NCBI RefSeq assembly: GCF_900101745.1
Contig: NZ_FNAD01000013.1
Location: 112,525-176,524, forward strand
Reading direction: 5' to 3'
Origin: Glycomyces harbinensis
Lineage (GTDB): Bacteria; Actinomycetota; Actinomycetes; Mycobacteriales; Micromonosporaceae
DNA length: 64,000 nucleotides
In this document: piece by piece, positions 52,651 to 60,468 of the stretch
Layout of the letters: the number at the start of each line of letters is the position of its first letter
How positions within the stretch are numbered: position 1 is the stretch's first letter
Made by a program: the position numbers and the translations under genes
The notes under the pieces: generated by a model
Seen by the model: only the letters and a program-made list of their open reading frames with translations
What the model was told of the DNA's origin: nothing
Databases searched by the model: none

Positions 52651-53538
52651 TCACTGCTTGACGCTGCCGGAGACCAGGCCGGTCTGCCAGTAGCGCTGGA
52701 GCAGCAGGAACGCGAGGATCAGCGGCGCGATCGAGATGAGCGAGCCGGTGATCACCATCGGCACGAGGTCGCCGCTGGCGCCGCCGGAGGCCGAGGCCTG
52801 GCTCTGCCAGTTCGCGAGGCCGACGGTGATCGGGTACAGGTCGGGGTCGTTGAGCATGATCAGCGGCAGGAAGTAGTTGTTCCAGGTCTGGACCAGCATG
52901 AACAGCGTGACCGTGGCGATCGCCGGCGTGAGCAGGCGGCCGGTGACCTGGAAGAAGATCCTGAACTCGCCCGCGCCGTCGATCCGGCCGGCCTCGATGA
53001 GGCTGTCGGGGACGGCGCTGTCGGCGTAGATCCGCATGAAGTACAGCGCGAACGGGTGGCTCGCCATGGACGGCAGGATGATCGCCCACGGCGTGTCGAC
53101 CAGGCCCGCCTGGCTGAACAGCAGGTAGGTCGGGATCGCCAGGGCGGTCGAGGGCACGGCCATCGCACCCAGGACGCCCATGAACATGGTCCGGTTGCCC
53201 CTGAACCTGTACTTGGCGAAGCCGTAGCCCCCGAGGGTCGCGAGGAACGCGCCGGCGGCGGCCGAGGCGACCGCGTACAGCAGCGTGTTGCCGAGCCATC
53301 GGGCGTACACGCCGTCCTCTTGCGAGAACGTGGCCTTGAGGTTGGCGATGAAGCTGTTGTCGCCGGAGAACCACAGGCCGAAGGTCGAGAAGAGGTCTCC
53401 GGTGCTCTTGGTGGAGGCCACGATCAGCCAGAACAGCGGTAGCAGGAAGTAGGCGGCGGCGACGATGAGCGCGATGGTGAGCAGTGTGCTGCGCCTGGCG
53501 CGCTTGCCTCTTCTCTTCTGGACGGTGGCGGCGCTCAT
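52651..53538 (-). CDS. Sugar ABC transporter permease (MalG type)
   Basis: 295 residues, six helices; basic N-terminal tail (MSAATVQKRRGKRARR) then TLLTIALIVAAAYFLLPLFW. The EAA loop is SLIEAGRIDGAGEFRIFFQV. Its ATG overlaps the upstream permease stop (ATGA). It forms the channel with the MalF-type subunit. The ATPase is not encoded nearby, so a shared MsiK-like ATPase elsewhere is likely, as in other actinomycetes. Confidence 0.9.
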   Translation of the reverse strand: MSAATVQKRRGKRARRSTLLTIALIVAAAYFLLPLFWLIVASTKSTGDLFSTFGLWFSGDNSFIANLKATFSQEDGVYARWLGNTLLYAVASAAAGAFLATLGGYGFAKYRFRGNRTMFMGVLGAMAVPSTALAIPTYLLFSQAGLVDTPWAIILPSMASHPFALYFMRIYADSAVPDSLIEAGRIDGAGEFRIFFQVTGRLLTPAIATVTLFMLVQTWNNYFLPLIMLNDPDLYPITVGLANWQSQASASGGASGDLVPMVITGSLISIAPLILAFLLLQRYWQTGLVSGSVKQ

Positions 53539-54467
53539 GACCGGCTCCTGCGGTTGGTGACGAACATGAAGAGGTACGACCCGGCCATGATCACGAAGCC
53601 GAGCACGAAGGACACGGCGGCCGAGTAGTTGTACTCCTGGCCGACGAACGCGAGGTTGTAGGCGTAGAGATTGGGCGTGTACGAGGCGTCGATGACGTTG
53701 GGGGCCAGCGCCTTCATGAGGCTCGGCTCGTTGAACAGCTGGAAGCTGCCGATGACCGAGAAGATCAGGCAGAGCAGGAGGGCCGGTCGCAGCGACGGGA
53801 TCTTGATGGACCAGGCGATGCGCCAGGGCCCGGCCCCGTCGACCGCGGCGGCCTCGTACAGCTCGGTCGGAACGGCGCGCAGGGCGGCGTACAGCAGGAT
53901 CATGTTGTAGCCGGTGAACTCCCAGAACACGACGTTGGCGAGCGATCCGAGCATGAGGTCGGCGCCGAGGAAGTCCGGTGCGGTCGCACCGATCTTGTCG
54001 GCGAGCTGGGCGATGGGCCCGAAGTCGGGGCCGTACAGGTAGCCCCACATCAGCGCGGCGACGACGCTCGGCACGGCGTAGGGCAGGAAGATCCCCAGCC
54101 GGACCGTCTTCGCCAGGCGCAGCAGGCCCGAGTCGAGGGCGAGGGCGAAGAACAGCGCCATGGCGAGCATGATCGGGACCTGGATGAGGAAGAACAGCGC
54201 GACCCGGCCGAGGCCCTCGAACAGCAGCGGGTCGGTGAAGGCCCTGGCGTAGTTCTCGAAGCCGACGAAGACGCTGCCGCCCACCAGCTGTTCGCGGAAG
54301 AGGCTGAAGTAGGCCGCGTACGCGAGCGGCACCAGGAACATCGCCGTGAAGGCGATCATGAACGGGCCGACGAACAGGTACCCGGTCTTGGCGTAGCGCG
54401 GTCCCTTGCGGCCCTTGGCGCCGCGCCCGCGCTGCGGGGCGGTCGCGGTCGTCGTTTCGGCGCTCAT
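53535..54467 (-). CDS. Sugar ABC transporter permease (MalF type)
   Basis: 310 residues from ATG 54467, overlapping the binding-protein stop (ATGA). After a ~28-residue basic tail comes TGYLFVGPFMIAFTAMFLVP, then six helices with the EAA loop TELYEAAAVDGAGPWRIAWS. It is a CUT1-family subunit. The upstream open frame beyond 54467 is the binding-protein gene in another frame and is not part of it. Confidence 0.9.
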   Translation of the reverse strand: MSAETTTATAPQRGRGAKGRKGPRYAKTGYLFVGPFMIAFTAMFLVPLAYAAYFSLFREQLVGGSVFVGFENYARAFTDPLLFEGLGRVALFFLIQVPIMLAMALFFALALDSGLLRLAKTVRLGIFLPYAVPSVVAALMWGYLYGPDFGPIAQLADKIGATAPDFLGADLMLGSLANVVFWEFTGYNMILLYAALRAVPTELYEAAAVDGAGPWRIAWSIKIPSLRPALLLCLIFSVIGSFQLFNEPSLMKALAPNVIDASYTPNLYAYNLAFVGQEYNYSAAVSFVLGFVIMAGSYLFMFVTNRRSRS

Positions 54468-55813
54468 GACTCCTCCACCGTGAATCCCTGGAGTTCGGCG
54501 TATTCGGTGACGCGCGACTGCCACTGGTCGAGGGCGCCGAGGGCGTCGCCGCCTTCGGCGATCGCGGTGCCGACGGTGTCGCTGTAGTCGGCGTAGACCT
54601 GGTCCTGGAACGGCGGCCACTGGAAGTCGGGTGAGACGGTGTCGCTGATCTGCGCGAACACCTCGTTGACCCTCTGGCCGCCGTAGAACTCCGGTTCCTG
54701 GCCGGTGAACGCGGGGTCCTCCAGCAGCGCCTTGGTGGGCGGGAACAGGAACTGCTCGGTGGCCATGGTCATGGTCGACTCGGGGTCGGTGTTGATGAAC
54801 TGGGCGAAGACCGCGGCGGCGATGCGATTCTCGGAGACGGCGAAGACCGCGGACGTCGAGCCGCCCCAGTTGCCCGAGACGGCGTCGCCCGCCTCCCACT
54901 GCGGCATCGGGGCCGCCCGCCACTTGCCGCTGGTGGAGGCCGCGGTCGACTGGAGGAAGACCGGGCCCCAGGCGGCGGTGATCCACGTGGCGTACTTGCC
55001 GCGGTTGAGCGCCTGGTACCACTGGTCGCTGAAGTCGGGGTCGGTCGAGACCACGCCTTCGGCGGCCAGGCCGGACCAGTACTCGGTGACCCGCCGGGCT
55101 TGTTCGGAGGTGAGGTCGACGCGCAGGTCCTCGCCGGCGGACCCGCCGAAGGGGTCGCCGCCGGCCTGCCAGAGCGCGCCGGAGAAGAACGCCCCCTGGC
55201 TCGGCGCGAAGTTCGTCAGGTACACCTCGGGGTCGGCCTCGTGCAGGGCCCGGGCGGCCTCGGCGAACGCCTCCCACGTCTCGGGGACCGCGATGCCGTG
55301 CTCCTCGAAGATGTCGGCCCGGTAGAGCATGCCCATGGGACCGGTGTCCTGCGGGATGGCCCAGACCTCGCCGTCGACGCCGCTGACCTGCGCCCAGACC
55401 CATGCGACGAACTGGTCCTCGAGGTCGCCGGCGCCGTACGGGCGCAGGTCCAGGAGGTGGTCGGTGATGCTGAACGCCGGGACCATCTGGTATTCGAGCT
55501 GCGCCACGTCCGGTGCACCGCGCCCGGCGCGCAGCGCGGTGCGGAGCTTGGCGTAGTGCCCGGCGCCCTGGCCGGAGTTGGTGACGTCCACTTTGATGTC
55601 CGGGTAGGCCTCCTGGAACAGGGCGACCTGCTTCTCGATGCCGGGCACCCAGGTCCAGAAGTCGAGCTCGGTGGGCGTGTGCATGGCCTCGTCGATCTCG
55701 GCCTGGCTGACGTGGTCGGGCGCCGGCTCGGGTTCGCGGGCGCAGGCGCCGAACGCCAGCGGCCCGGCGATCGCCGCGGCGAGCCCCGTTCTGCGTCGTA
55801 TGCGGGGATTCAT
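54464..55813 (-). CDS. Sugar ABC transporter substrate-binding lipoprotein
   Basis: 449 residues; ATG overlaps the lacI-type stop (ATGA). The signal LAAAIAGPLAFGACAREPEP carries a lipobox-like FGAC, so Cys lipidation outside the membrane is expected. SBP_bac_1 features: LDFWTWVPGIEKQVALFQEA near the mature N-terminus and WAIPQDTGPMGMLYRADIFE in the cleft. It is a CUT1-type binder for oligosaccharides. The neighbouring GH42 gene suggests beta-galactosides. Confidence 0.9.
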   Translation of the reverse strand: MNPRIRRRTGLAAAIAGPLAFGACAREPEPAPDHVSQAEIDEAMHTPTELDFWTWVPGIEKQVALFQEAYPDIKVDVTNSGQGAGHYAKLRTALRAGRGAPDVAQLEYQMVPAFSITDHLLDLRPYGAGDLEDQFVAWVWAQVSGVDGEVWAIPQDTGPMGMLYRADIFEEHGIAVPETWEAFAEAARALHEADPEVYLTNFAPSQGAFFSGALWQAGGDPFGGSAGEDLRVDLTSEQARRVTEYWSGLAAEGVVSTDPDFSDQWYQALNRGKYATWITAAWGPVFLQSTAASTSGKWRAAPMPQWEAGDAVSGNWGGSTSAVFAVSENRIAAAVFAQFINTDPESTMTMATEQFLFPPTKALLEDPAFTGQEPEFYGGQRVNEVFAQISDTVSPDFQWPPFQDQVYADYSDTVGTAIAEGGDALGALDQWQSRVTEYAELQGFTVEES

Positions 55814-56901
55814 CGTGCGTCCTTTCCTGGCTCTTCCTTGAGCCGGCTCGGGGACGGAGCGGTGGAGGCGCGGACCACCAGCGAAGGCCCGGTTGCGGGT
55901 GCCGGAGGGTCGGGCTCGGGCGCGTCGGTGGACGCGCCGGGGAGCCGCCGCAGGATCGTGCCGAGGGCGCGGATCGCGTCGGCCTCGAACCGCTGCCGGA
56001 TCGTGGTCAGCGGCGGGGTCAGGTAGGCGGCGGCGGGGATGTCGTCGAAGCCGGTGACGCTCACCCGCTCCGGGACGGACCTGCCGGCCTCGGTGAAGGC
56101 CCGGACGAGACCGATGGCCATGTCGTCGTTCGCGCAGGCCACGGCCGTCACGTCCGGGTCGCGCACCAGCTGGAGGCCCGCGCGGTATCCGGAGGCGGGG
56201 GACCAGTCGCCCTGCAGCATCGGCGGCGGCTCGATGCCGCGCGCCTCGTGCGCGTCGCGCCAGCCCTGGGCGCGTTCCCTTGCGGCGTACCACTTCTCGG
56301 GCCCGGCGACATGCCAGACCCGGGCGTGTCCCAGGTCCAGGAGGTGTTCGGCGGCCTCGCGCCCGGCGATGCGGTTGAACTCGCCGGTGAGGAGGTTCTG
56401 CGCCTCGGGCACGCCCCGGGCCTGCCCGAGACTGTAGATCGGGACCTCGGTGTCGATCTCGACCGGCTCGTCCTCGTCGATGGGCTCGGAGATCACGATG
56501 GCGTCCACACCCTGCTGGAGCAGCCATTCGACCGCTTCGGCGATCGCGCCGGGCTGCCCTTCGAGGGTGTTGGCGACCATCACGGAGACGCCCGCGGACC
56601 GGGTGGCGCGCTCCATCGCCACCTGCAGCGACGCGGGGCCGTACAGCGCGGTGCCGAGCGAGACCACGCCGATGCGCCGGAAGCGCCCGGTGATGAGCGC
56701 CCGCGCGGCCGTGTTCGGCCTGAACCCCAGTTCGCGGGCGGCCCGCAGGACCTTCTCGCGCACGTCGTCGGAGACGTAGCGCTCGTTGTTGACCACTCGC
56801 GACACGGTCTTCTGCGACACCCCGGCGAGGCGCGCGACGTCGGTCATGCCGGGCGGCCGCCGTCGCTGCGGGGTCTCACCGAAGGGGGACGAGGGGGGCA
56901 T
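55810..56901 (-). CDS. LacI-family repressor, first gene of its own operon
   Basis: 363 residues. The HTH begins at residue ~19 (MTDVARLAGVSQKTVSRVVN, hinge RPNTAARALITG). The sugar-binding domain (RRIGVVSLGTALYGPASLQV, AVACANDDMAIGLVRAFTEA, GFDDIPAAAYLTPPLTTIRQ) follows. GCAGGAG precedes the ATG. A consensus promoter with an inverted repeat over its -10 box lies upstream, so it probably represses the whole operon including itself. Translation is coupled to the binding-protein gene (ATGA). Confidence 0.93.
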   Translation of the reverse strand: MPPSSPFGETPQRRRPPGMTDVARLAGVSQKTVSRVVNNERYVSDDVREKVLRAARELGFRPNTAARALITGRFRRIGVVSLGTALYGPASLQVAMERATRSAGVSVMVANTLEGQPGAIAEAVEWLLQQGVDAIVISEPIDEDEPVEIDTEVPIYSLGQARGVPEAQNLLTGEFNRIAGREAAEHLLDLGHARVWHVAGPEKWYAARERAQGWRDAHEARGIEPPPMLQGDWSPASGYRAGLQLVRDPDVTAVACANDDMAIGLVRAFTEAGRSVPERVSVTGFDDIPAAAYLTPPLTTIRQRFEADAIRALGTILRRLPGASTDAPEPDPPAPATGPSLVVRASTAPSPSRLKEEPGKDAR

Positions 56902-56923
56902 ACGGGCTCCTGCCGAAGTCTGA

Positions 56924-56946
56924 CTACGTTGTCATGTGCAACGTAG
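56924..56946. promoter_or_regulatory. Inverted-repeat operator of the LacI/GH42 operon
   Basis: CTACGTTG (56924-56931) and CAACGTAG (56939-56946) are perfect 8-bp arms around TCATGTG. The right arm contains the -10 box, so binding would block transcription. Confidence 0.65.
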
Positions 56947-56968
56947 GCCACACTGCAAGCCTTGTCAA
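56940..56968 (-). promoter_or_regulatory. Promoter of the LacI/GH42 operon
   Basis: Minus strand: consensus TTGACA (56963-56968), 17 bases, TACGTT (56940-56945). The start of transcription is expected near 56933, leaving a ~32-base leader. Confidence 0.75.
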
Positions 56969-56969
56969 G

Positions 56970-56986
56970 CCGCCCGGTTCGGGCGG
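56970..56986 (-). terminator. Short hairpin after the dehydrogenase operon
   Basis: CCGCCCG-GTT-CGGGCGG, 7-bp stem, just past the stop at 57019 and directly before the -35 box of the LacI-type operon. Confidence 0.45.
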
Positions 56987-57018
56987 TTTCGGAAAGGTTC
57001 CTACGAGATCGAGTCGGC

Positions 57019-58428
57019 CTACCGGTCGATCCCGAACGGCCGCGCCGCCGCTTCCGCGTCGACCGGCGCCTCCGCCCGCGACTCCTCGGCGAGCTCACTC
57101 AACCGCAGCGGCACCGCGATCGGGCGCTTCGCGAACGCCGCCGGATCGTCCAGGCCCGCCAGCTCGGCCGCGTTCCTGCCGCAGATCCGGCCCTGGCACA
57201 GGCCCAGCCCGGCCCCGCTCACCAGCTTCAGCGGGCCGGCGGCGCCCACGTCCCGCTCGTCCACCGCGCGGTACAGCGCCCGCTTGGCGACCTCCTCGCA
57301 TCGGCACACGACGGTGTCGTCCCGCAGCCAGTCCTGCCAGCCCGAACGCACCGGGTACGCCGCCGCCAGGGCCCGCGCGAACCGCCGCCCCGCACGCACC
57401 CGTGACATCGCCCGCAGCGGCGCCTCCACCACGGCCCCGAGCCGCTTCGCCGCCGCGAAGCCCGCGACCGCGCCTTCGGCGGCCGCCAGGTCCGCGCCGC
57501 CGATGCCGGTCAGCTCGCCCGCGGCGAACACGCCGTCCACCGAGGTGCCCTGCGCCGCGTCCACCGCCACGAAACCGTCCTCGAGGCGGCACCGGGCCGC
57601 CAGCGCCAACTCCAGCTGCGGCGTGAACCCGAACCCGACCGCCACCGCATCGGCCTCGACGCGCCGCTCGGTCCCGGGCACCGGACTCCAGTCCCGGTCG
57701 AGCCGGGCCACCGTCACGGACTCGACCGACTCGGCGCCGTGCGCGGCGAGCACCGCCGTCCGCGACCGGTACGGCACCCCGTGGCGCGCCAGCACTCCCG
57801 CGTACCGCGCCAGCTCACCGGCCTTCGACCAGCCCGCCATCGCACCGGTCGGCCGCGAGAGCCAGCCGGTCACCGCGGCGTTCGCCTCGGCCACCTCCAC
57901 CACGCGGGCGCCGACGCCGACGAGCGAGGACGCGACCGGCAGCAGGAACGGGCCGGTCCCGCCGACCACCACCCGGTCGCCGACCGCGACCCCCTGGCCC
58001 TTCGCGAGCGCCTGCGCCGCACCGGCGGTGAACACCCCCGGCAGGTCCCAGCCCGGGAACGGCAGCGCGCGGTCATAGGCGCCCGTGGCGAGTACGAGCG
58101 CCCGCGTCGCGAACACCCGGCCCTCGCGCGAGGGGTCGTCGGCGAGTCCCACGCGCACGTGGACCCGGTGGCCGCCGTCGACGGCCTCGACCGCCCACGC
58201 CGACGCGTCCGGCACGTGCTCGACGTTCTCGGGCGACGTCCATCGACGGTCCGCGTGCGCCGCCGAAGGCGCGAGGCGGTCCTCCGAGGACAGGCCGTCC
58301 TGCCGGTGGTACTGCCCGCCGAGCTTCGGCGCGGCGTCGATCAGGACCACCTCGACCCCGCGCGAGGCCGCCGCCTCCGCCGCGGCCATCCCCGCCGGGC
58401 CGCCGCCGACGACCACCACGCGGCTCAT
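57019..58428 (-). CDS. FAD/NAD(P)-binding subunit of an opine/hydroxyproline-type dehydrogenase
   Basis: 469 residues from ATG 58428 (ATGA overlap with the ferredoxin-like gene). MSRVVVVGGGPAGMAAAEAA binds FAD. VGDRVVVGGTGPFLLPVASS is the second dinucleotide fold. TVVCRCEEVAKRALYRAVDE with GLGLCQGRICGR is the C-terminal Cys-rich [Fe-S] region (BFD-like) of HcnB/OoxA-type subunits. Three-subunit enzymes of this sort oxidise opines, D-hydroxyproline, glycine or related amines at the membrane. The substrate is not determinable. Confidence 0.87.
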   Translation of the reverse strand: MSRVVVVGGGPAGMAAAEAAASRGVEVVLIDAAPKLGGQYHRQDGLSSEDRLAPSAAHADRRWTSPENVEHVPDASAWAVEAVDGGHRVHVRVGLADDPSREGRVFATRALVLATGAYDRALPFPGWDLPGVFTAGAAQALAKGQGVAVGDRVVVGGTGPFLLPVASSLVGVGARVVEVAEANAAVTGWLSRPTGAMAGWSKAGELARYAGVLARHGVPYRSRTAVLAAHGAESVESVTVARLDRDWSPVPGTERRVEADAVAVGFGFTPQLELALAARCRLEDGFVAVDAAQGTSVDGVFAAGELTGIGGADLAAAEGAVAGFAAAKRLGAVVEAPLRAMSRVRAGRRFARALAAAYPVRSGWQDWLRDDTVVCRCEEVAKRALYRAVDERDVGAAGPLKLVSGAGLGLCQGRICGRNAAELAGLDDPAAFAKRPIAVPLRLSELAEESRAEAPVDAEAAARPFGIDR

Positions 58429-58700
58429 GACGGCAGCTCCGCGCCGCGCTGCGGCCGGATGTCGTCCCCGTCGGCCACCAGGCGCTGGCAGGCCCGCACG
58501 TCGGGCACCCCGTTGACCCGCACCAGGCAGTCGAAGCAGACCCCGATGCCGCAGAACAGGCCCCGCGGCCGGCCTTCGGCGCGCGTGGTCCGCCAGGACC
58601 GGACCCCGTTCGCGATCAGCACGCCGGCGACGGTCTGGCCCGGCCGGGCCTCGACCTCCCGGCCGTCCCACGTCACCCGCACGTCCGCTCCTGCGCTCAC
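58425..58700 (-). CDS. Small 2Fe-2S subunit of the dehydrogenase (HcnA-like)
   Basis: 91 residues from GTG 58700, overlapping both neighbours by four bases (GTGA upstream, ATGA downstream). It has a ferredoxin-like fold with GLFCGIGVCFDCLVRVNGVP and RACQ: the Cx4Cx2C...C set for one 2Fe-2S cluster. ARPGQTVAGVLIANGVRSWR is the typical HcnA/OoxA-gamma N-terminal part. It carries electrons between the two flavin subunits. It is easily missed because it shares its frame with antisense sequence of the next gene. Confidence 0.88.
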   Translation of the reverse strand: MSAGADVRVTWDGREVEARPGQTVAGVLIANGVRSWRTTRAEGRPRGLFCGIGVCFDCLVRVNGVPDVRACQRLVADGDDIRPQRGAELPS

Positions 58701-59914
58701 CGCTCCACCGCCGATCCGACGATGACCGCCGGGCGGTCCACCCGGAACGGCATCGCGTCCAGTTCCGGTTCGCGCCCGCACATCAAGTCCGCCAGCAGCC
58801 TTCCGGTGGCCGGCGCCAGTCCGATCCCCGCGCCCTCGTGCCCGGTCGCGTGCCACAGGCCCGGGGTCCGCGGGTCCTCGCCGATCACCGGCAGGTGGTC
58901 GGGCGTGTAGGGTCGGAACCCGCCGTAGGCCCGCATCACCGGCACTCCCGACAGGACCGGGAACAGCGCGATCGCGCTGCGCGCCAACCGCTGCAGCACC
59001 TCGACCTCCAGTGCGTCGTCGAATCCGACGCGCCGGCGGCTGGACCCGATCAGGACGGTGCCCGTGGCGGTCGACTCGACCACCGGCGACACCTGGAGGT
59101 CCACGGCGCCGCTCGCGACCGCCGCCACATAGTCGGCGGCGTACACCTTGCGGCGCACCACCGGCGGCAGCGGCGCGGTCACCAGGACCATGCCGCGGCG
59201 CGGCAGCACCTCGACCGGTGCCCCCGCGGCCACGCTGAGATGCCCGGCCCAGGGGCCGCACGCGTTGACGACAGCGCCGCACGGGATCGCGTCGCCGTCC
59301 ACGCGCACGCCGCAGACCGCGCCGCCGGGGTCGTAGACCACGCCGTGCGCCTCGACGCCGCCGCGCACTTCGCCGCCGCGGGCGCGCACGGCCGCCAGGA
59401 GCGCCATCGCGGCCAGCACCGGCTGCAACTGGGCGTCCTCGGGATAGTGGGCCGCCGCCTCGACGCGCTCGGTCAGGTGCGGCTCCATGTCACGGGCGGC
59501 CGCGGCGTCCAGGTCGACCGCCTCGATCCCGGCCGCGCGCTGCGCCCGCGTCAGCGCGGCCAGCGGACCGACCGCTTCGGGCTCGGTCGCGACCATCAGG
59601 CCGCCCTTGGGCTCCCACTCGACGCGGGCGAGCTCGTCCCCGAGCTCCTCGCGGAGCGAGTCGATGAGGTCCGGCCAGCGGCGCCGGGACGCGACCGCCA
59701 GGTCGAGCTCGGGCCCGGGGCCCTTGTCCGACACCAGCACGTTGCCCTCTCCGGAGGCGGTGGTAGCCGCGGCGGGCGCGCCGCGGTCGAGCACCAGCAC
59801 CCGCAGTCCGGCGGCGCTGAGCGCCTCGGCGCAGGCGGCGCCGATGATCCCGGCCCCGACGACGACCACGTCGGCAGACTCGATCCGTCCCACCCGCCCC
59901 TCTGAACTCGGCAC
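58697..59914 (-). CDS. DAO-family FAD catalytic subunit of the dehydrogenase
   Basis: 405 residues from GTG 59914. ADVVVVGAGIIGAACAEALS binds FAD. RRGMVLVTAPLPP and YGGFRPYTPDHLPVIGEDPR with WHATGHEGAGIGLAPATGRL are the C-terminal DAO motifs (HcnC/OoxB type). It is expected to remove hydride from an amino-acid C-N bond. CATACT at 59923-59928 sits where a -10 box would give an almost leaderless mRNA. It is the first gene of the three-subunit operon. Confidence 0.88.
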   Translation of the reverse strand: MPSSEGRVGRIESADVVVVGAGIIGAACAEALSAAGLRVLVLDRGAPAAATTASGEGNVLVSDKGPGPELDLAVASRRRWPDLIDSLREELGDELARVEWEPKGGLMVATEPEAVGPLAALTRAQRAAGIEAVDLDAAAARDMEPHLTERVEAAAHYPEDAQLQPVLAAMALLAAVRARGGEVRGGVEAHGVVYDPGGAVCGVRVDGDAIPCGAVVNACGPWAGHLSVAAGAPVEVLPRRGMVLVTAPLPPVVRRKVYAADYVAAVASGAVDLQVSPVVESTATGTVLIGSSRRRVGFDDALEVEVLQRLARSAIALFPVLSGVPVMRAYGGFRPYTPDHLPVIGEDPRTPGLWHATGHEGAGIGLAPATGRLLADLMCGREPELDAMPFRVDRPAVIVGSAVER

Positions 59915-60081
59915 GATCAGAGAGTATGCCCGATTTCGGAGGTCTTACACGGAGACTGGCGCAGGCGCCGCCCGGGCAATGTCCGTGCCGCTCCCGCATG
60001 GTGAGGACATGCGGGACCCACCGGTGCCGCTCGGCCAGGGCCTCCGGCTACCGCGAAGGACCCCGCCGCCCGCCCGCCGGG

Positions 60082-60414
60082 TCAGCGCATGACGATCGCG
60101 ACGGGGAACACGCCGCTGCGCAGCACCGCCAGCAGCTCGTACGAGCCCTTGCCGGTGCACCGCTCGCCGAGCACGTCGAGCACGTCGGCCCCGGGCTCGC
60201 CGCCGAGCACCGCGATGAGCGCGTCGAGGTGCTCGGGCGCCACGGTGTGGAACGTCTCGGCCTCGTCGGCGCCGATCACCGCTTCCAGCGCCGGGTCGAT
60301 GTCGTGGCCGTCGACGTGGAGCGCGCCCGCCGCGTCCACGTACGCCCACAGCCAGTGCCGCTGGCCGGGGCCCTTCTCGGACCGCAGCGTGATCCGCCGG
60401 ATGTCGTTGCCCAT
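60082..60414 (-). CDS. Conserved-looking small protein of unknown function
   Basis: 110 residues from ATG 60414; soluble alpha/beta composition. GNDIRRITLRSEKGPGQRHW LWAYVDAAGALHVDGHDIDP opens with strands. A GERCTGKGSYELLAVLRSGV segment closes it. I do not recognise the family. It lies 54 bases after the Tet(M)-like gene on the same strand and may be co-transcribed. GC-rich third positions support coding. Confidence 0.6.
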   Translation of the reverse strand: MGNDIRRITLRSEKGPGQRHWLWAYVDAAGALHVDGHDIDPALEAVIGADEAETFHTVAPEHLDALIAVLGGEPGADVLDVLGERCTGKGSYELLAVLRSGVFPVAIVMR

Positions 60415-60468
60415 GACCCATGCGACCACGCCCGGCGGCCCGACCGCGACCCGGGGCCCCACGGCCGT

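Noticed and set aside
48357..52661. 1434-codon plus-strand reading frame
   Set aside because: A frame shadow of the UvrA-like gene that then runs antisense through the beta-galactosidase gene; no coherent domain.
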